This document shows, piece after piece, positions 1-8,802 of a DNA stretch of 64,000 nucleotides (the stretch's first letter is position 1; every line of letters begins with the position of its first letter). The DNA is from Phytopseudomonas flavescens (GTDB lineage: Bacteria > Pseudomonadota > Gammaproteobacteria > Pseudomonadales > Pseudomonadaceae), in contig NZ_FNDG01000014.1 in NCBI RefSeq assembly GCF_900100535.1, positions 1 through 64,000 on the forward strand, given 5' to 3'. The notes under the pieces are model-generated. The model did not search any database and was not told the origin of the DNA. It worked only from the letters and a program-made list of their open reading frames with translations. The translations under genes were made by a program, and so were the position numbers.

Positions 1-77
1 GGACTCATAGCTCAGCTGGATAGAGTACTCGGCTACGAACCGAGCGGTCGGAGGTTCGAATCCTCCTGAGTCCGCCA
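1..77 (+). tRNA. tRNA-Arg (anticodon ACG)
   Basis: A full cloverleaf starts at the first base of the window. The acceptor arms GGACTCA and TGAGTCC pair, the anticodon stem CTCGG/CCGAG encloses the loop CTACGAA with anticodon ACG, and the T arm carries GGTTCGAATCC. The 3' CCA is encoded. The ACG anticodon would be read as ICG after deamination, decoding CGU/CGC/CGA. Any promoter lies outside the window. A strong terminator follows immediately. Confidence 0.97.
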
Positions 78-86
78 TACCAAGAA

Positions 87-113
87 GGGCCTGCAGCGAT
101 GCAGGCCCTTTTT
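87..113 (+). terminator. Rho-independent terminator after tRNA-Arg
   Basis: A perfect 8-bp stem (GGGCCTGC / GCAGGCCC) with a 6-nt loop is followed by a T run. It starts 10 nt after the tRNA CCA end and also lies just beyond the 3' end of the convergent small exported gene. Confidence 0.92.
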
Positions 114-119
114 CTTTGC

Positions 120-617
120 TCAGCGTTTTCCTGTGACGCAGTCATTCTGGTCGAAGCTCACCGTACGCCGCTGGTCATTGCCCTTGCGGGCATAGTGATA
201 GGTTGTCTGGCCGTTACGTCGACTGATGCGCTCAGGTTTGCCCAGGGCGCTCTCCACATCCCTGCGGGTCATGCCCGTGCGTACCTGCTTCCTGATGACC
301 GCTTCGCGTCTGGTGTTGCCGGTGACGAGATTGCCGCAGCCATCCTGCCGCTCTCCGATCACGGTCAAAGAGCTGCCAGTGGTGGTTGCTTCCTTGCTTT
401 CGGCCCTGGGTTGAGGTGTTGCCAGAGGAACGGCTGCGCCACTTCCGGGTCTGGCGTTGTGGGTTTCCTGAATGTGCTGCCGCTGGCTTTCTGCGCAGCC
501 ATGAAGGGTGAAGGTGATGTGGCCTTCGGCGTCCTCGCAGCGAAACACGCTGGATGCGAATAGTGGTGCAGGGTACAGCGCGATGGCGCAGGCGGCTGCG
601 CAGTATATCCATTGCAT
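120..617 (-). CDS. Small exported DUF4124-type protein with SmpA/BamE-like C-terminus
   Basis: 165 residues. The N-terminus (MQWIYCAAACAIALYPAPLFAS) reads as a signal peptide, so the protein should be exported to the periplasm. Residues about 23-50 resemble the DUF4124 module seen in many gamma-proteobacterial envelope proteins (RCEDAEGHITFT, then a conserved Cys). The C-terminal third contains GMTRRDVESALGKPERI followed by a short beta-rich tail, resembling the SmpA/BamE (OmlA) fold. The gene converges on tRNA-Arg and its terminator. The function is unknown, and the family assignment is from motif recognition only. Confidence 0.75.
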   Translation of the reverse strand: MQWIYCAAACAIALYPAPLFASSVFRCEDAEGHITFTLHGCAESQRQHIQETHNARPGSGAAVPLATPQPRAESKEATTTGSSLTVIGERQDGCGNLVTGNTRREAVIRKQVRTGMTRRDVESALGKPERISRRNGQTTYHYARKGNDQRRTVSFDQNDCVTGKR

Positions 618-936
618 GGTGACGTCCTCCTTGACGTGTACCGGAAAGCTTAGCCGATGCTGCTTTCGTCGCCAGGTGTCTTCTTTCGAGCTGTCGGCGT
701 CGGACTATCCAGCTCATGCGACTGATATCAGGAAAGCGCTGCAAGCGCTTGTCTTGCCATGCCTTTGTCACGTGCTGGGTTGATTGGCGTGTTATTATTC
801 GCCGGTCAGCCTCGCCGAGGCTTGTGGATCCTCACCATGGACTTACCCAGTAGTAACCCAGAATTCCAAGTGTGCAATCGCGTATTGACTGATTGATCCC
901 CGCTGGCGCGCGCCGCTGCTGGGGGCGGAGTGTGCC
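618..936. other. Divergent intergenic region upstream of mgtE
   Basis: This 319-bp gap separates the minus-strand exported gene from mgtE. It should hold both promoters. The clearest structure is a small palindrome at 808-822 (AGCCTC gcc GAGGCT), preceded by a TATTAT-like box near 793. No riboswitch, sRNA or additional ORF with coding character could be supported. Confidence 0.5.
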
Positions 937-2385
937 ATGTCCGAAGTAGAAACCAAGAAGCCGCAAGAAAGTCTGCAGGATCGACTCGCTCAGGTCGTCG
1001 AGCTACTGCAGCGGCATCGGCTGGTCGAAGATCTTACCCACCGTCAGGAGGGCCACCATCAGGATCGCGTCGAAGGCCTGGTGCACCGGCAGAATCTCGC
1101 CGAGCTGCAGCGCAAGCTCGATGATCTGCACTCCGCCGACGTCGCCTATATTCTCGAGGCGCTCCCCCTGGAGGACCGCCTGGCCATCTGGCAGCTGGTC
1201 AAGGCGGATCGCGATGGTGACATCCTTCTCGAAGTGTCCGACGCGGTGCGTGAGACGCTGCTCGCCGACATGGAGGATCATGAGATCCTCGCGGCGGCCA
1301 AGGAGATGGATGCCGACGAGCTGGCGGATCTGGCCTCCGAACTGCCCCGTGATGTCGTTCATGAGCTCATGGAAACCCTCGATGCCCAGCAGCGCGAACG
1401 GGTGCGTTCCGCGCTTTCCTACGAGGAGGAGCAGGTCGGCGCGCTGATGGACTTCGAGATGGTCACCATCCGCGAGGATGTCAGTCTGGAAGTGGTGCTA
1501 CGTTATCTGCGTCGTCTCAAGGAGCTGCCGGGGCATACCGACAAGTTGTTCGTGGTCGACTACGACGGCGTGCTCAAGGGCGTGCTGTCGATCAAGCGTC
1601 TATTGGTCAATGACCCCGACAAGCAGGTTGCCGAGGTCATGGCCAATGATCCCGTCAGCTTCCATCCCGATGAAGATGCCTACGATGCCGCTCAGGCCTT
1701 CGAGCGCTACGACCTCATCTCTGCGCCAGTGGTCGACAAGAACGGCAAGCTGATCGGCCGTCTGACCATTGACGAGATGGTCGACCTGATTCGTGAGGAA
1801 AGCGAAAGCGAAGTCCTAAACATGGCCGGTCTACGTGAAGAGGAAGATATCTTCGCCTCGGTCTGGAAATCGCTTCGCAACCGCTGGGCGTGGTTGGCCA
1901 TCAACCTGGTTACTGCATTCATGGCGTCACGGGTCATCGGTCTGTTCGAAGGCTCCATCGAAAAGCTGGTGGCGTTGGCGGCCTTGATGCCGATCGTCGC
2001 CGGTATCGGAGGGAACTCGGGTAACCAGACCATCACCATGATCGTTCGCGCGATGGCGCTCGACCAGGTCAGTACCGGCAATGGCAATACTTCGCGGTTG
2101 ATTCGCAAGGAGCTGGGCGTCGCCTTGATCAATGGCCTGGTCTGGGGCGGGGTGATCGGGGTGGTGGCGTACGGGCTTTATGACAGCTGGTCGCTAGGCG
2201 TCGTGATGACCGCGGCGATGACGCTCAACCTACTTCTGGCCGCGCTGATGGGCGTGCTGATTCCAATGACCCTGATGCGTGTGGGGCGTGACCCTGCGAT
2301 GGGGGCCAGTGTGATGATCACTGCCGTCACCGACAGCGGTGGGTTTTTCATCTTCCTGGGACTCGCGTCGATATTCCTGCTTTAG
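937..2385 (+). CDS. mgtE: Magnesium transporter MgtE
   Basis: 482 residues, normal for the MgtE family of Mg2+ channels/transporters in the inner membrane. Residues about 1-130 form the acidic helical N domain that senses cytosolic Mg2+. Residues about 140-270 form a CBS pair (for example VVDYDGVLKGVLSIKRLL and the second repeat VVDKNGKLIGRLTIDEMV). Residues about 285-482 carry the five-helix membrane part, including the family's pore-region signature PIVAGIGGNSGNQT. The ATG is preceded by a GGGGGCGGAG stretch. The gene stands alone and ends at a strong terminator, convergent with amrZ. Confidence 0.95.
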   Translation: MSEVETKKPQESLQDRLAQVVELLQRHRLVEDLTHRQEGHHQDRVEGLVHRQNLAELQRKLDDLHSADVAYILEALPLEDRLAIWQLVKADRDGDILLEVSDAVRETLLADMEDHEILAAAKEMDADELADLASELPRDVVHELMETLDAQQRERVRSALSYEEEQVGALMDFEMVTIREDVSLEVVLRYLRRLKELPGHTDKLFVVDYDGVLKGVLSIKRLLVNDPDKQVAEVMANDPVSFHPDEDAYDAAQAFERYDLISAPVVDKNGKLIGRLTIDEMVDLIREESESEVLNMAGLREEEDIFASVWKSLRNRWAWLAINLVTAFMASRVIGLFEGSIEKLVALAALMPIVAGIGGNSGNQTITMIVRAMALDQVSTGNGNTSRLIRKELGVALINGLVWGGVIGVVAYGLYDSWSLGVVMTAAMTLNLLLAALMGVLIPMTLMRVGRDPAMGASVMITAVTDSGGFFIFLGLASIFLL

Positions 2386-2410
2386 CAGGAGGGGGCGCTT
2401 GTTCCAGGCA

Positions 2411-2445
2411 ACAAAAAAACCGGCAGGAGCCGGTTTTTTGTTTTT
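2411..2445. terminator. Bidirectional terminator between mgtE and amrZ
   Basis: The hairpin AAAAAACCGGC-AGGA-GCCGGTTTTTT has an A run on one side and a T run on the other. It can therefore stop both the plus-strand mgtE transcript and the convergent minus-strand amrZ transcript. Confidence 0.93.
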
Positions 2446-2451
2446 GCAGCT

Positions 2452-2781
2452 TCAGTCGTCGTTGCCGGCGGCCATCTCTGCATCGTGCGCGATCAGTGCA
2501 ACCAGAGCGTTCTGCTGGCGACGCGACAGCTGGCGGAAGCGCTGCAGCAGCTCCCGCTCGTGCAGGGAAAGCTCGGGGCTGTCCAGGCGTACACCGGCTT
2601 CATCGTCCAGAGCACCTTCCTGAAGCATGCTCTGCTCCAGGCGTGCAATGATCTCGGAATTCATGCTGCGGTGGTGTTGACGAGCGACATCAGCGATGCG
2701 CTCGCGCATGCCGTCGGGCAACCGAACGACGAACTTGTCAGCCGTACGGCTGGAGTAGATAGCCTGTTTCATAGGGCGCAT
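2452..2781 (-). CDS. amrZ: AmrZ-type ribbon-helix-helix regulator
   Basis: 109 residues, very close in size and motif order to AmrZ of P. aeruginosa (108 residues), a ribbon-helix-helix factor. AmrZ controls alginate, twitching and c-di-GMP genes and represses the flagellar master gene fleQ. The basic N-terminus starts MRPMKQ. The DNA-binding beta-strand and helices follow (KFVVRLPDGMRERIADVARQ; SMNSEIIARLEQS), and the C-terminal tetramerisation tail contains LSLHERELLQRFRQL. The first ATG at 2781 is preferred over 2772 because family members begin MRPxKQ. Finding this regulator on the edge of a flagellar region that ends with fleQSR is functionally suggestive, although the genes are 50 kb apart. 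Confidence 0.92.
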   Translation of the reverse strand: MRPMKQAIYSSRTADKFVVRLPDGMRERIADVARQHHRSMNSEIIARLEQSMLQEGALDDEAGVRLDSPELSLHERELLQRFRQLSRRQQNALVALIAHDAEMAAGNDD

Positions 2782-3788
2782 ACATCAACCAATTAGTTCA
2801 AGGAAGCGAAGCCGTAATGGCATATAGCTACGAAAGTGCCGTTATTTCGACCATCTCGAGCGGCAGCCGTTCAACCGCGGCCAGCATTTTGTCTGGTGAT
2901 CGTGCTTCTTGTCAGCAAATAATTGACGCCAATTACGTGTCGTATTCTGGCTTGGGTAAAGGCTTTTTGCCAGTACATTTATCGAAATTATTTTCGAATG
3001 CGCTGCAAGTCACATTTGCCGAGGTTTTTCTGGCGCCATGGCGCAGCGCTGAACCGGGTCATGCAGGCATTTACGCAAGGCTGTGCGTGTCTGTCCTGTG
3101 GGACGGGATAAAGTGAGGCGCCGCGTCTATATTCTGCTGGCCGCGCGGTACCGGTTGTGAATTACGTCGCCTCTGATTTTCAAGGTGAACGGCTTCGTCC
3201 CGGCACGCATCGAGGGCTGGTGACAGGTAGATTGATCATCTGATGGAGCATTCGGGAGTGAGCATGGGCAGCGTGTTCGAAGCTGCTGGGCGGTAAGGCC
3301 AGGGCTCCGTGCTCTGCTCAAGCCGCGGTAGAGGACACGGTCGCTGTCTCTCCCTAAGCGGTTGGAAAATGCCTGTAATCCGCCGACTTGGCCATGAGTC
3401 GGCAGGCCAATGGTATGGCTTGTGGTGTAGTCGACGCTTTGGCTGGCGGCGCAGGCTAGCTGATGCTGATCAACGGTTCACGTGGGTACCGGCCGTAGGT
3501 TCGACGTGTAGGCCGATCTGCTGCCCACTCTGCTCATCGTCTCGTCGACGCCGTCTTGTTGCGCTCACGGCTGCCTTGGCGAAAGCGTGAAACGCCCTGT
3601 GAGCTCGAGGTCAGGTTGGCCGCAATGCCGGTGGGCTCATGGTGACGGAGGCAGCCAGGAGAGCACGCCATGTGGTCGTCTAGGCAATTCTGAACCGTTG
3701 AAACGTGCGGTCCATGGGGGGGGCGACTGATCGATGCGCTGGCTGGCTCGGTCGATGAGCTTGCCGTAACGCTTCTGTGGCGCGGCGG
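2782..3788. other. About 1 kb without a convincing gene
   Basis: The stretch upstream of amrZ is relatively AT-rich up to about 3000 and then GC-rich. On the minus strand a weak sigma-70-like pair (TCGAAA, then TATATG 18 bp later) lies near 2825-2855 and could serve amrZ. The open frames here (for example 2817-3116 and 3309-3590) have no recognisable motifs, poor start sites and arginine/serine/cysteine-rich translations typical of out-of-frame GC-rich DNA. I recognise no RNA gene. It may be decayed coding sequence or a long regulatory region for amrZ. Confidence 0.5.
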
Positions 3789-3974
3789 TTAACGGAGAAC
3801 CGGGTCGAATTTGACGCGTTTGCCAATCAACAGTGCGACAGCCAGCGACACGCCGCTGATGCTTAGTACCACCTTGGCCGCTGCGCTCAGCCACTCTGCG
3901 TGGCCAGGGCCTATCCATAACAGGCTTGCGGACACCAGTGCCATCAGCAGAAACAATACGGCTGGTTTCGACAT
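3789..3974 (-). CDS. Small two-helix membrane protein
   Basis: About 61 residues (MSKPAVLFLLMALVSASLLW, then a short loop with WIGPGHAEW, then a second hydrophobic helix) ending in a basic tail (GKRVKFDPVLR). Two transmembrane segments are predicted by eye. A strong Shine-Dalgarno (GAGGAG) lies 6 nt before the ATG at 3974; a second ATG at 3977 would be only 3 nt from it. It is the last of three small co-oriented genes. Family and function are unknown. Confidence 0.6.
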   Translation of the reverse strand: MSKPAVLFLLMALVSASLLWIGPGHAEWLSAAAKVVLSISGVSLAVALLIGKRVKFDPVLR

Positions 3975-4004
3975 CATGCTCTCCTCGCGTTCTGCGCCAG
4001 GTAG

Positions 4005-4151
4005 TTAGAAAAACGGGTCATGGGGACCATTCTGGTCATCTCTGGAAGTCTGTGGCGGAGCACCATCCGAAAGTCCGTCAATCAGCCAGATTGCGACGCA
4101 TGCAATGGTCGCCAGCAGCAATATGAAACCTGGGAAGAATACGCTCCACAT
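4005..4151 (-). CDS. Tiny single-helix membrane protein
   Basis: About 48 residues from the ATG at 4151: MWSVFFPGFILLLATIACVA is a hydrophobic helix, followed by a polar Asp/Gln-rich tail (QTSRDDQNGPHDPFF). The ATG lies about 10 nt after the stop of the upstream small exported gene, suggesting co-translation. An in-frame GTG at 4202 would give 65 residues and overlap that gene. The ribosome binding site is weak for both. The function is unknown. Confidence 0.5.
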   Translation of the reverse strand: MWSVFFPGFILLLATIACVAIWLIDGLSDGAPPQTSRDDQNGPHDPFF

Positions 4152-4161
4152 GGCCTGGTAC

Positions 4162-4398
4162 TCAGAACGTGAAGCGTTGTTGCGGGCGGGGTTGCCACTC
4201 ACTGTTGGTCAGCGGCTTGGCTTCGAACTGACCAGCTTCGGCCTTGGTTGCATGTTGGAACTGCACGGGGATAGCGCGCATCTGCTGAACCAGCTGCATG
4301 GCTGTGGCCTGTTGCTGGTTATTTTGATAGTTGGCGAATGCGGCGCCTGCTAGCAGGGTCAGGGCGATGGCTGTGGCCAGAGCGATGAGGCTGTTCAT
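4162..4398 (-). CDS. Small exported or membrane-anchored protein
   Basis: About 78 residues from the ATG at 4398 (MNSLIALATAIALTLLAGAA then FANYQNN): a hydrophobic leader ending in an AxA-like site or anchor, followed by a Gln-rich, mostly helical domain (QQQATAMQLVQQMRAIPVQF) and a basic, aromatic C-terminus. The frame is open further upstream, but the extension is polar and would bury the leader. A GAGAT sequence precedes the chosen ATG. It heads a run of three small genes; no family is recognised. Confidence 0.6.
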   Translation of the reverse strand: MNSLIALATAIALTLLAGAAFANYQNNQQQATAMQLVQQMRAIPVQFQHATKAEAGQFEAKPLTNSEWQPRPQQRFTF

Positions 4399-4575
4399 GA
4401 TGGGGATCTCGCATTCGGATTCTATGCGAGATAAAGAGCAGTTCCCGTGCCAATCTTTTTTCAATAAAAAAACCTTTTAAATCAGTATCTTAATCTATTT
4501 TGGAAACGCTCTTTTCGTGCATGTTGCAAGGTGCGCGTTTTGCTGCATTGCAAAATGCATGAACGCTAAGTGAGG

Positions 4576-5043
4576 TCAATCCAATGGCAGCTCGGTCGTG
4601 CGTTTGACCTGGCTCATCGCGATGCCTGAATGGGCTTCCTGGACGTGAGGGCGTTGTAACAGTTGGTCGCGCAAAAACCGCTCATAATCAGCGATATCCC
4701 GTGCAACCACTTTGAGCAGGTAGTCGGAGCTACCGGCCATGGTGTAGCACTCGAGAACCTCAGGATAGCCGGTGATGGCCTGTTCGAATTCATCGAGATT
4801 GCTGCGCCCGTGCGCCGACAACTTGATATTGACGAAAACGGTGATGTTGAAGCCGAGCCGTTTATGGCTGAGCAGCGCCACCTTGCGCTCTATGAAGCCT
4901 TCTTGCTGCAAGCGATTGATGCGACGCCAGCAGGGCGATTGGGACAGTTCCACCTTCTGGGCGATTTCGGCGGCACTCAGGTCGGCGTTGCGTTGCATCA
5001 GGCGCAGGATGCGGCGGTCGATGGCGCTCAATGGCTCATGCAT
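4576..5043 (-). CDS. Lrp/AsnC family transcriptional regulator
   Basis: About 155 residues. The N-terminal winged helix (IDRRILRLMQRNADLSAAEI, then VELSQSPCWRRINRLQQEGF) is the typical Lrp HTH. The C-terminal RAM domain follows (NITVFVNIKL; YTMAGSSDYLLKVVARD). Lrp-type proteins bind amino acids or keto acids and control local catabolic genes. It is divergent from the indolepyruvate oxidoreductase and is its likely local regulator. ATG 5043 is preceded by GGAAACGA; an in-frame ATG at 5055 is also possible (159 residues). Confidence 0.9.
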   Translation of the reverse strand: MHEPLSAIDRRILRLMQRNADLSAAEIAQKVELSQSPCWRRINRLQQEGFIERKVALLSHKRLGFNITVFVNIKLSAHGRSNLDEFEQAITGYPEVLECYTMAGSSDYLLKVVARDIADYERFLRDQLLQRPHVQEAHSGIAMSQVKRTTELPLD

Positions 5044-5171
5044 GTTCGTTTCCATTTAGTGGTTTTCATCGCAACGTTCATGCTCAGTATTGGCACTGAC
5101 GGTAAGAATGAGAAAGAAAAAATCGCAGAGCTCCGGTCTATGCTTAGGGCAGTCATCCACGCAGTGATCCT

Positions 5172-5198
5172 GGTGGGTGTGGACAGGCGGCACCCACC
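5172..5198. promoter_or_regulatory. Inverted repeat in the divergent lrp-ior control region
   Basis: An 8-bp perfect inverted repeat (GGTGGGTG / CACCCACC) with an 11-nt spacer lies 48 bp before the oxidoreductase start. It could be an operator for the adjacent Lrp protein or a leader hairpin; the sequence does not decide between them. Confidence 0.35.
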
Positions 5199-5245
5199 GT
5201 TTCCGCTTGAAAAGGTCGCTATAAAAACAACAGGAGCGCCGCCCT

Positions 5246-8200
5246 ATGTCTTTGGCCGACATCCGCCTGGACGACAAGTACCGTCTCGCCACGGGTCATC
5301 TGTATCTGACCGGTACCCAGGCACTCACCCGCCTGCCCATGCTGCAGAAACAGCGCGATAGCGCCGCTGGCCTGAATACGGCCTGTTTCATTTCCGGTTA
5401 CCGCGGATCGCCGCTCGGGGGCCTGGACAAGAGCCTGTGGGAGGCCCGTGAATTTCTTCAGCAAAATGCCATCCATTTTCAGCCGGGTGTCAATGAAGAA
5501 CTCGGTGCCACCGCCGTGTGGGGCAGCCAGCAGACCAACCTGTTTCCAGGGGCGCGCTACGATGGTGTATTCGCTCTGTGGTATGGCAAGGGGCCTGGTG
5601 TCGACCGCAGTGGCGATGTGTTCAAGCACGGTAATTCGGCGGGCGTTTCGCCCCATGGTGGTGTATTGCTGCTGGCGGGTGATGACCACGGCTGCAAGTC
5701 TTCGACCATCGCCCATCAGAGCGAACATGCGTTCATCGCGGCGTCGATCCCGGTTCTAAACCCAGCCAACGTCCAGGAAATCCTTGACTACGGCATCATC
5801 GGCTGGGAGCTGTCGCGCTACAGCGGCTGCTGGGTGGCGCTGAAAACCATCGCCGAAAACGTCGACTCTTCTGCCGTGGTGGATGTCGACCCGCAGCGTG
5901 TCGAGATCAGCCTGCCGGATGACTTCGAGTTGCCGGAGGAGGGCGTACACATTCGCTGGCCGGATCCGCCCCTTGCCCAGGAAAAGCGCCTCAACGTCTA
6001 CAAGATCTATGCGGCGCGAGCTTTTGCCCGCGCCAATGGCCTCAACAGGATAATGCTCGACTCACCCAATCCCCGCCTGGGGATCGTTACCACCGGCAAG
6101 TCCTATCTGGATGTGCGCCAGGCTCTGGAGGATCTCGGCCTGGATGAAGCGCTTTGCGCACGGATCGGCTTGCGTGTGCTCAAGGTTGGTATGAGCTGGC
6201 CCCTGGAGCCGGTCTCAGTACACGACTTCGCCGAAGGGCTGGATGAAATTCTGGTCGTCGAGGAGAAGCGCAGCATCATCGAGGATCAATTGACCGGGCA
6301 GTTGTACAACTGGCCGGTCGGCAAACGCCCCAGGGTGGTGGGTGAGTTCGACGAGCAGGGTCTGTCACTGCTGCCCAACCTCGGTGAGTTGACGCCCGCG
6401 ATGATCGCTCGGGTCATTGCCCGACGGCTGTCCCCTTTTTACGCCAGCGCGGTGATCGAGGCGCGCCTCGACTTTCTCGATGCCAAGGAAAAGGCCCTGG
6501 CGGCGCGCAGCTACAGCACTGTGCGTACCCCGCATTTCTGCTCGGGTTGCCCGCACAACAGCTCCACCAAGGTGCCTGAAGGTAGCCGAGCCATGGGCGG
6601 CATCGGCTGCCACTACATGACGCAGTGGATGAATCGCAGCACCGAAACCTTCACCCAGATGGGCGGCGAAGGGGTGACCTGGATCGGTCAGGCGCCGTTC
6701 ACCGAGACGCCGCACGTGTTCCAGAACCTCGGTGACGGCACCTACTTCCACTCCGGGCATCTGGCGTTGCGCGCTGCAGTCGCGGCAGGCGTCAACATCA
6801 CTTACAAGATCCTCTACAACGATGCGGTGGCCATGACCGGTGGTCAGCCCGTGGATGGGGAGTTGCGTGTCGACCAACTGAGCCAGCAGGTATTCGCCGA
6901 AGGTGTGAAACGCATCGCGGTGGTCAGCGACGAGCCGGACAAATACCCGAGTCGCTCGAGCTTCGCGTCGATCACCACCTTTCACCACCGCCGTGAACTG
7001 GATGCCGTGCAGCGTGAAATGCGCGAATTCAAGGGGGTTTCGGTAATCATCTACGATCAGACCTGCGCGACCGAGAAACGCCGTCGGCGCAAGCGCGGCA
7101 AGCTGGTCGACCCGGCCCGGCGGGTCTTCATCAACGCTGCGGTATGTGAGGGTTGTGGCGACTGCAGCATAAAATCCAACTGCCTGTCGGTGCTGCCGCT
7201 GGAGACCGAACTGGGTCGCAAGCGGGAGATCGACCAGAACGCCTGCAACAAGGATTTCAGTTGTCTGGACGGCTTCTGCCCCAGTTTCGTGACCGTGCAC
7301 GGTGGGCAGTTGCGCAAGCCGCAGGCGGCCGGGGCGGGTGCGTTGTTCGTTGCGCTGCCGCAGCCGCGCCTGCCGTCCTTGCAGCGGCCTTGGAGCATTC
7401 TGCTGCCCGGTGTCGGCGGTAGTGGGGTAACCACGGTCGGGGCCTTGCTGGGGATGGCGGCGCATCTGGAAAGCAAGGGTTGTACAGTGCTCGACCAGGC
7501 GGGCCTGGCGCAGAAGTTCGGCCCGGTGAACACCCATGTACGTATCGCCGCCCGTCAGGATGATATCCATGCGGTGCGTATCGCCGCTGGTGAGGCGGAT
7601 CTGCTGATCGGCTGCGACCTGGTGGTGGCGGCCGGCGAGGATGCTCTCGCCAAGCTCAACGAACAGGTCTCCCATGCGGTGATCAACAGCCATGAGGCGG
7701 CTACCGCCGAATTCACTCGTAATCCCGATGCCCAGGTGCCGGGGCAGGCGATGCGCCAGGCGTTGAGCGATGCCATTGGAGCGAACAAGACCTGGTTCGT
7801 CGATGCCACTCATCTGGCGACTCGGCTGCTAGGCGATAGCATCGCCACCAACCTGTTCATGCTCGGTTATGCCTACCAGAAGGGCCTGGTGCCAATCAGC
7901 TCGGAAGCCATCGACAAAGCCATCGAACTCAACAACGTGGCGGTCGCATTCAATCAGCAGGCATTTCTCTGGGGGCGGCGAGCGGCACATGACGCCGCAG
8001 CTGTCGAGCGTCTGGTGCGGCCTGCGATTGCAGAGGCCCCGCGTTGCGAAACGCTGGAGGCCATCATCGAGGATCGGGTCACGCGTCTGACCGCCTATCA
8101 GAATACGGCCTACGCACAGCGCTACCGGCAATTGGTCATGCGGGTCCGTGAGCATGACAGCGATGCTCAGCGTCGACTTAGCCAGGCCGTGGCGCGTCAT

Positions 8201-8713
8201 TACTTCAAGTTGCTCGCTTACAAGGATGAGTACGAAGTCGCACGCCTGTATAGCGACAGCGCTTTCAGCGAGGCATTGCGGGCGCAGTTCGAGGGTGATT
8301 TCCGCTTGCAGTTTCATCTGGCGCCGTCCTGGCTCGGCCTTACCGACAAGGTGACCGGCGAGCCCCGCAAGCGCAGCTTCGGGCCCTGGATGCTGAAGGC
8401 ATTCAAGGTGCTCTCGACACTGCGCTTTCTGCGTGGCACCTGGCTGGATCCTTTCGCCCGCAGCGAGGAGCGCCAGTTGGAGCGCCGCCTGATCGACGAT
8501 TATGAGCGCAGTGTTGGAAAACTGCTGGAGGGGCTGACCACTGCCAACTACCAGACTGCGCTGGCCATCGCCGAGCTACCAGAGCAGATCCGCGGCTATG
8601 GCCACGTCAAGGAGAACGCGGTGCTTAGCGTGCGTGAGCAGGAGCGGCAGTTGCAGATACGCATGAAGGCGGGCGAGATTGCGGTGGTGAGGATGTTCGA
8701 GCCAGCGGCCTGA
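5246..8713 (+). CDS. Fused indolepyruvate ferredoxin oxidoreductase
   Basis: 1155 residues, the size of the fused alpha/gamma IOR-type enzymes common in proteobacteria. They oxidatively decarboxylate aryl or branched 2-oxo acids to acyl-CoA with ThDP, CoA and a ferredoxin. The N-terminal pyrimidine-binding part contains ISGYRGSPLGG. The central ThDP part contains FCSGCPHNSSTK and, near residues 525-540, YNDAVAMTGGQPVDG. A Cys-rich stretch (VCEGCGDCSIKSNC, with later FSCLDGFC) can bind Fe-S clusters. The C-terminal gamma-like domain starts around residue 715 (LLPGVGGSGVTTVG). An AGGAG Shine-Dalgarno precedes the ATG. The divergent Lrp gene probably regulates it. The exact substrate cannot be read from the sequence. 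Confidence 0.9.
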   Translation: MSLADIRLDDKYRLATGHLYLTGTQALTRLPMLQKQRDSAAGLNTACFISGYRGSPLGGLDKSLWEAREFLQQNAIHFQPGVNEELGATAVWGSQQTNLFPGARYDGVFALWYGKGPGVDRSGDVFKHGNSAGVSPHGGVLLLAGDDHGCKSSTIAHQSEHAFIAASIPVLNPANVQEILDYGIIGWELSRYSGCWVALKTIAENVDSSAVVDVDPQRVEISLPDDFELPEEGVHIRWPDPPLAQEKRLNVYKIYAARAFARANGLNRIMLDSPNPRLGIVTTGKSYLDVRQALEDLGLDEALCARIGLRVLKVGMSWPLEPVSVHDFAEGLDEILVVEEKRSIIEDQLTGQLYNWPVGKRPRVVGEFDEQGLSLLPNLGELTPAMIARVIARRLSPFYASAVIEARLDFLDAKEKALAARSYSTVRTPHFCSGCPHNSSTKVPEGSRAMGGIGCHYMTQWMNRSTETFTQMGGEGVTWIGQAPFTETPHVFQNLGDGTYFHSGHLALRAAVAAGVNITYKILYNDAVAMTGGQPVDGELRVDQLSQQVFAEGVKRIAVVSDEPDKYPSRSSFASITTFHHRRELDAVQREMREFKGVSVIIYDQTCATEKRRRRKRGKLVDPARRVFINAAVCEGCGDCSIKSNCLSVLPLETELGRKREIDQNACNKDFSCLDGFCPSFVTVHGGQLRKPQAAGAGALFVALPQPRLPSLQRPWSILLPGVGGSGVTTVGALLGMAAHLESKGCTVLDQAGLAQKFGPVNTHVRIAARQDDIHAVRIAAGEADLLIGCDLVVAAGEDALAKLNEQVSHAVINSHEAATAEFTRNPDAQVPGQAMRQALSDAIGANKTWFVDATHLATRLLGDSIATNLFMLGYAYQKGLVPISSEAIDKAIELNNVAVAFNQQAFLWGRRAAHDAAAVERLVRPAIAEAPRCETLEAIIEDRVTRLTAYQNTAYAQRYRQLVMRVREHDSDAQRRLSQAVARHYFKLLAYKDEYEVARLYSDSAFSEALRAQFEGDFRLQFHLAPSWLGLTDKVTGEPRKRSFGPWMLKAFKVLSTLRFLRGTWLDPFARSEERQLERRLIDDYERSVGKLLEGLTTANYQTALAIAELPEQIRGYGHVKENAVLSVREQERQLQIRMKAGEIAVVRMFEPAA

Positions 8714-8802
8714 TGAGCGATAGCGTGTCAACGGCATGACAAATCCCGTCGTGATGGTTAACATGCCGGCCGGCTGCTGTAATGGGCGGCGGATCGAACG
8801 GG

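Noticed and set aside
618..936. Mg2+ riboswitch before mgtE
   Set aside because: The leader has one short palindrome but no architecture matching the M-box, and no terminator/antiterminator pair is visible.
2817..3116. 99-residue plus-strand open frame starting MAYSYESAVIST
   Set aside because: It has no family motif, no good ribosome binding site, and lies in the AT-rich region expected to hold the amrZ promoter.
3309..3590. 93-residue plus-strand open frame rich in Cys, Arg and Trp
   Set aside because: The composition is typical of a non-coding frame in GC-rich DNA and there is no start signal or conserved motif.
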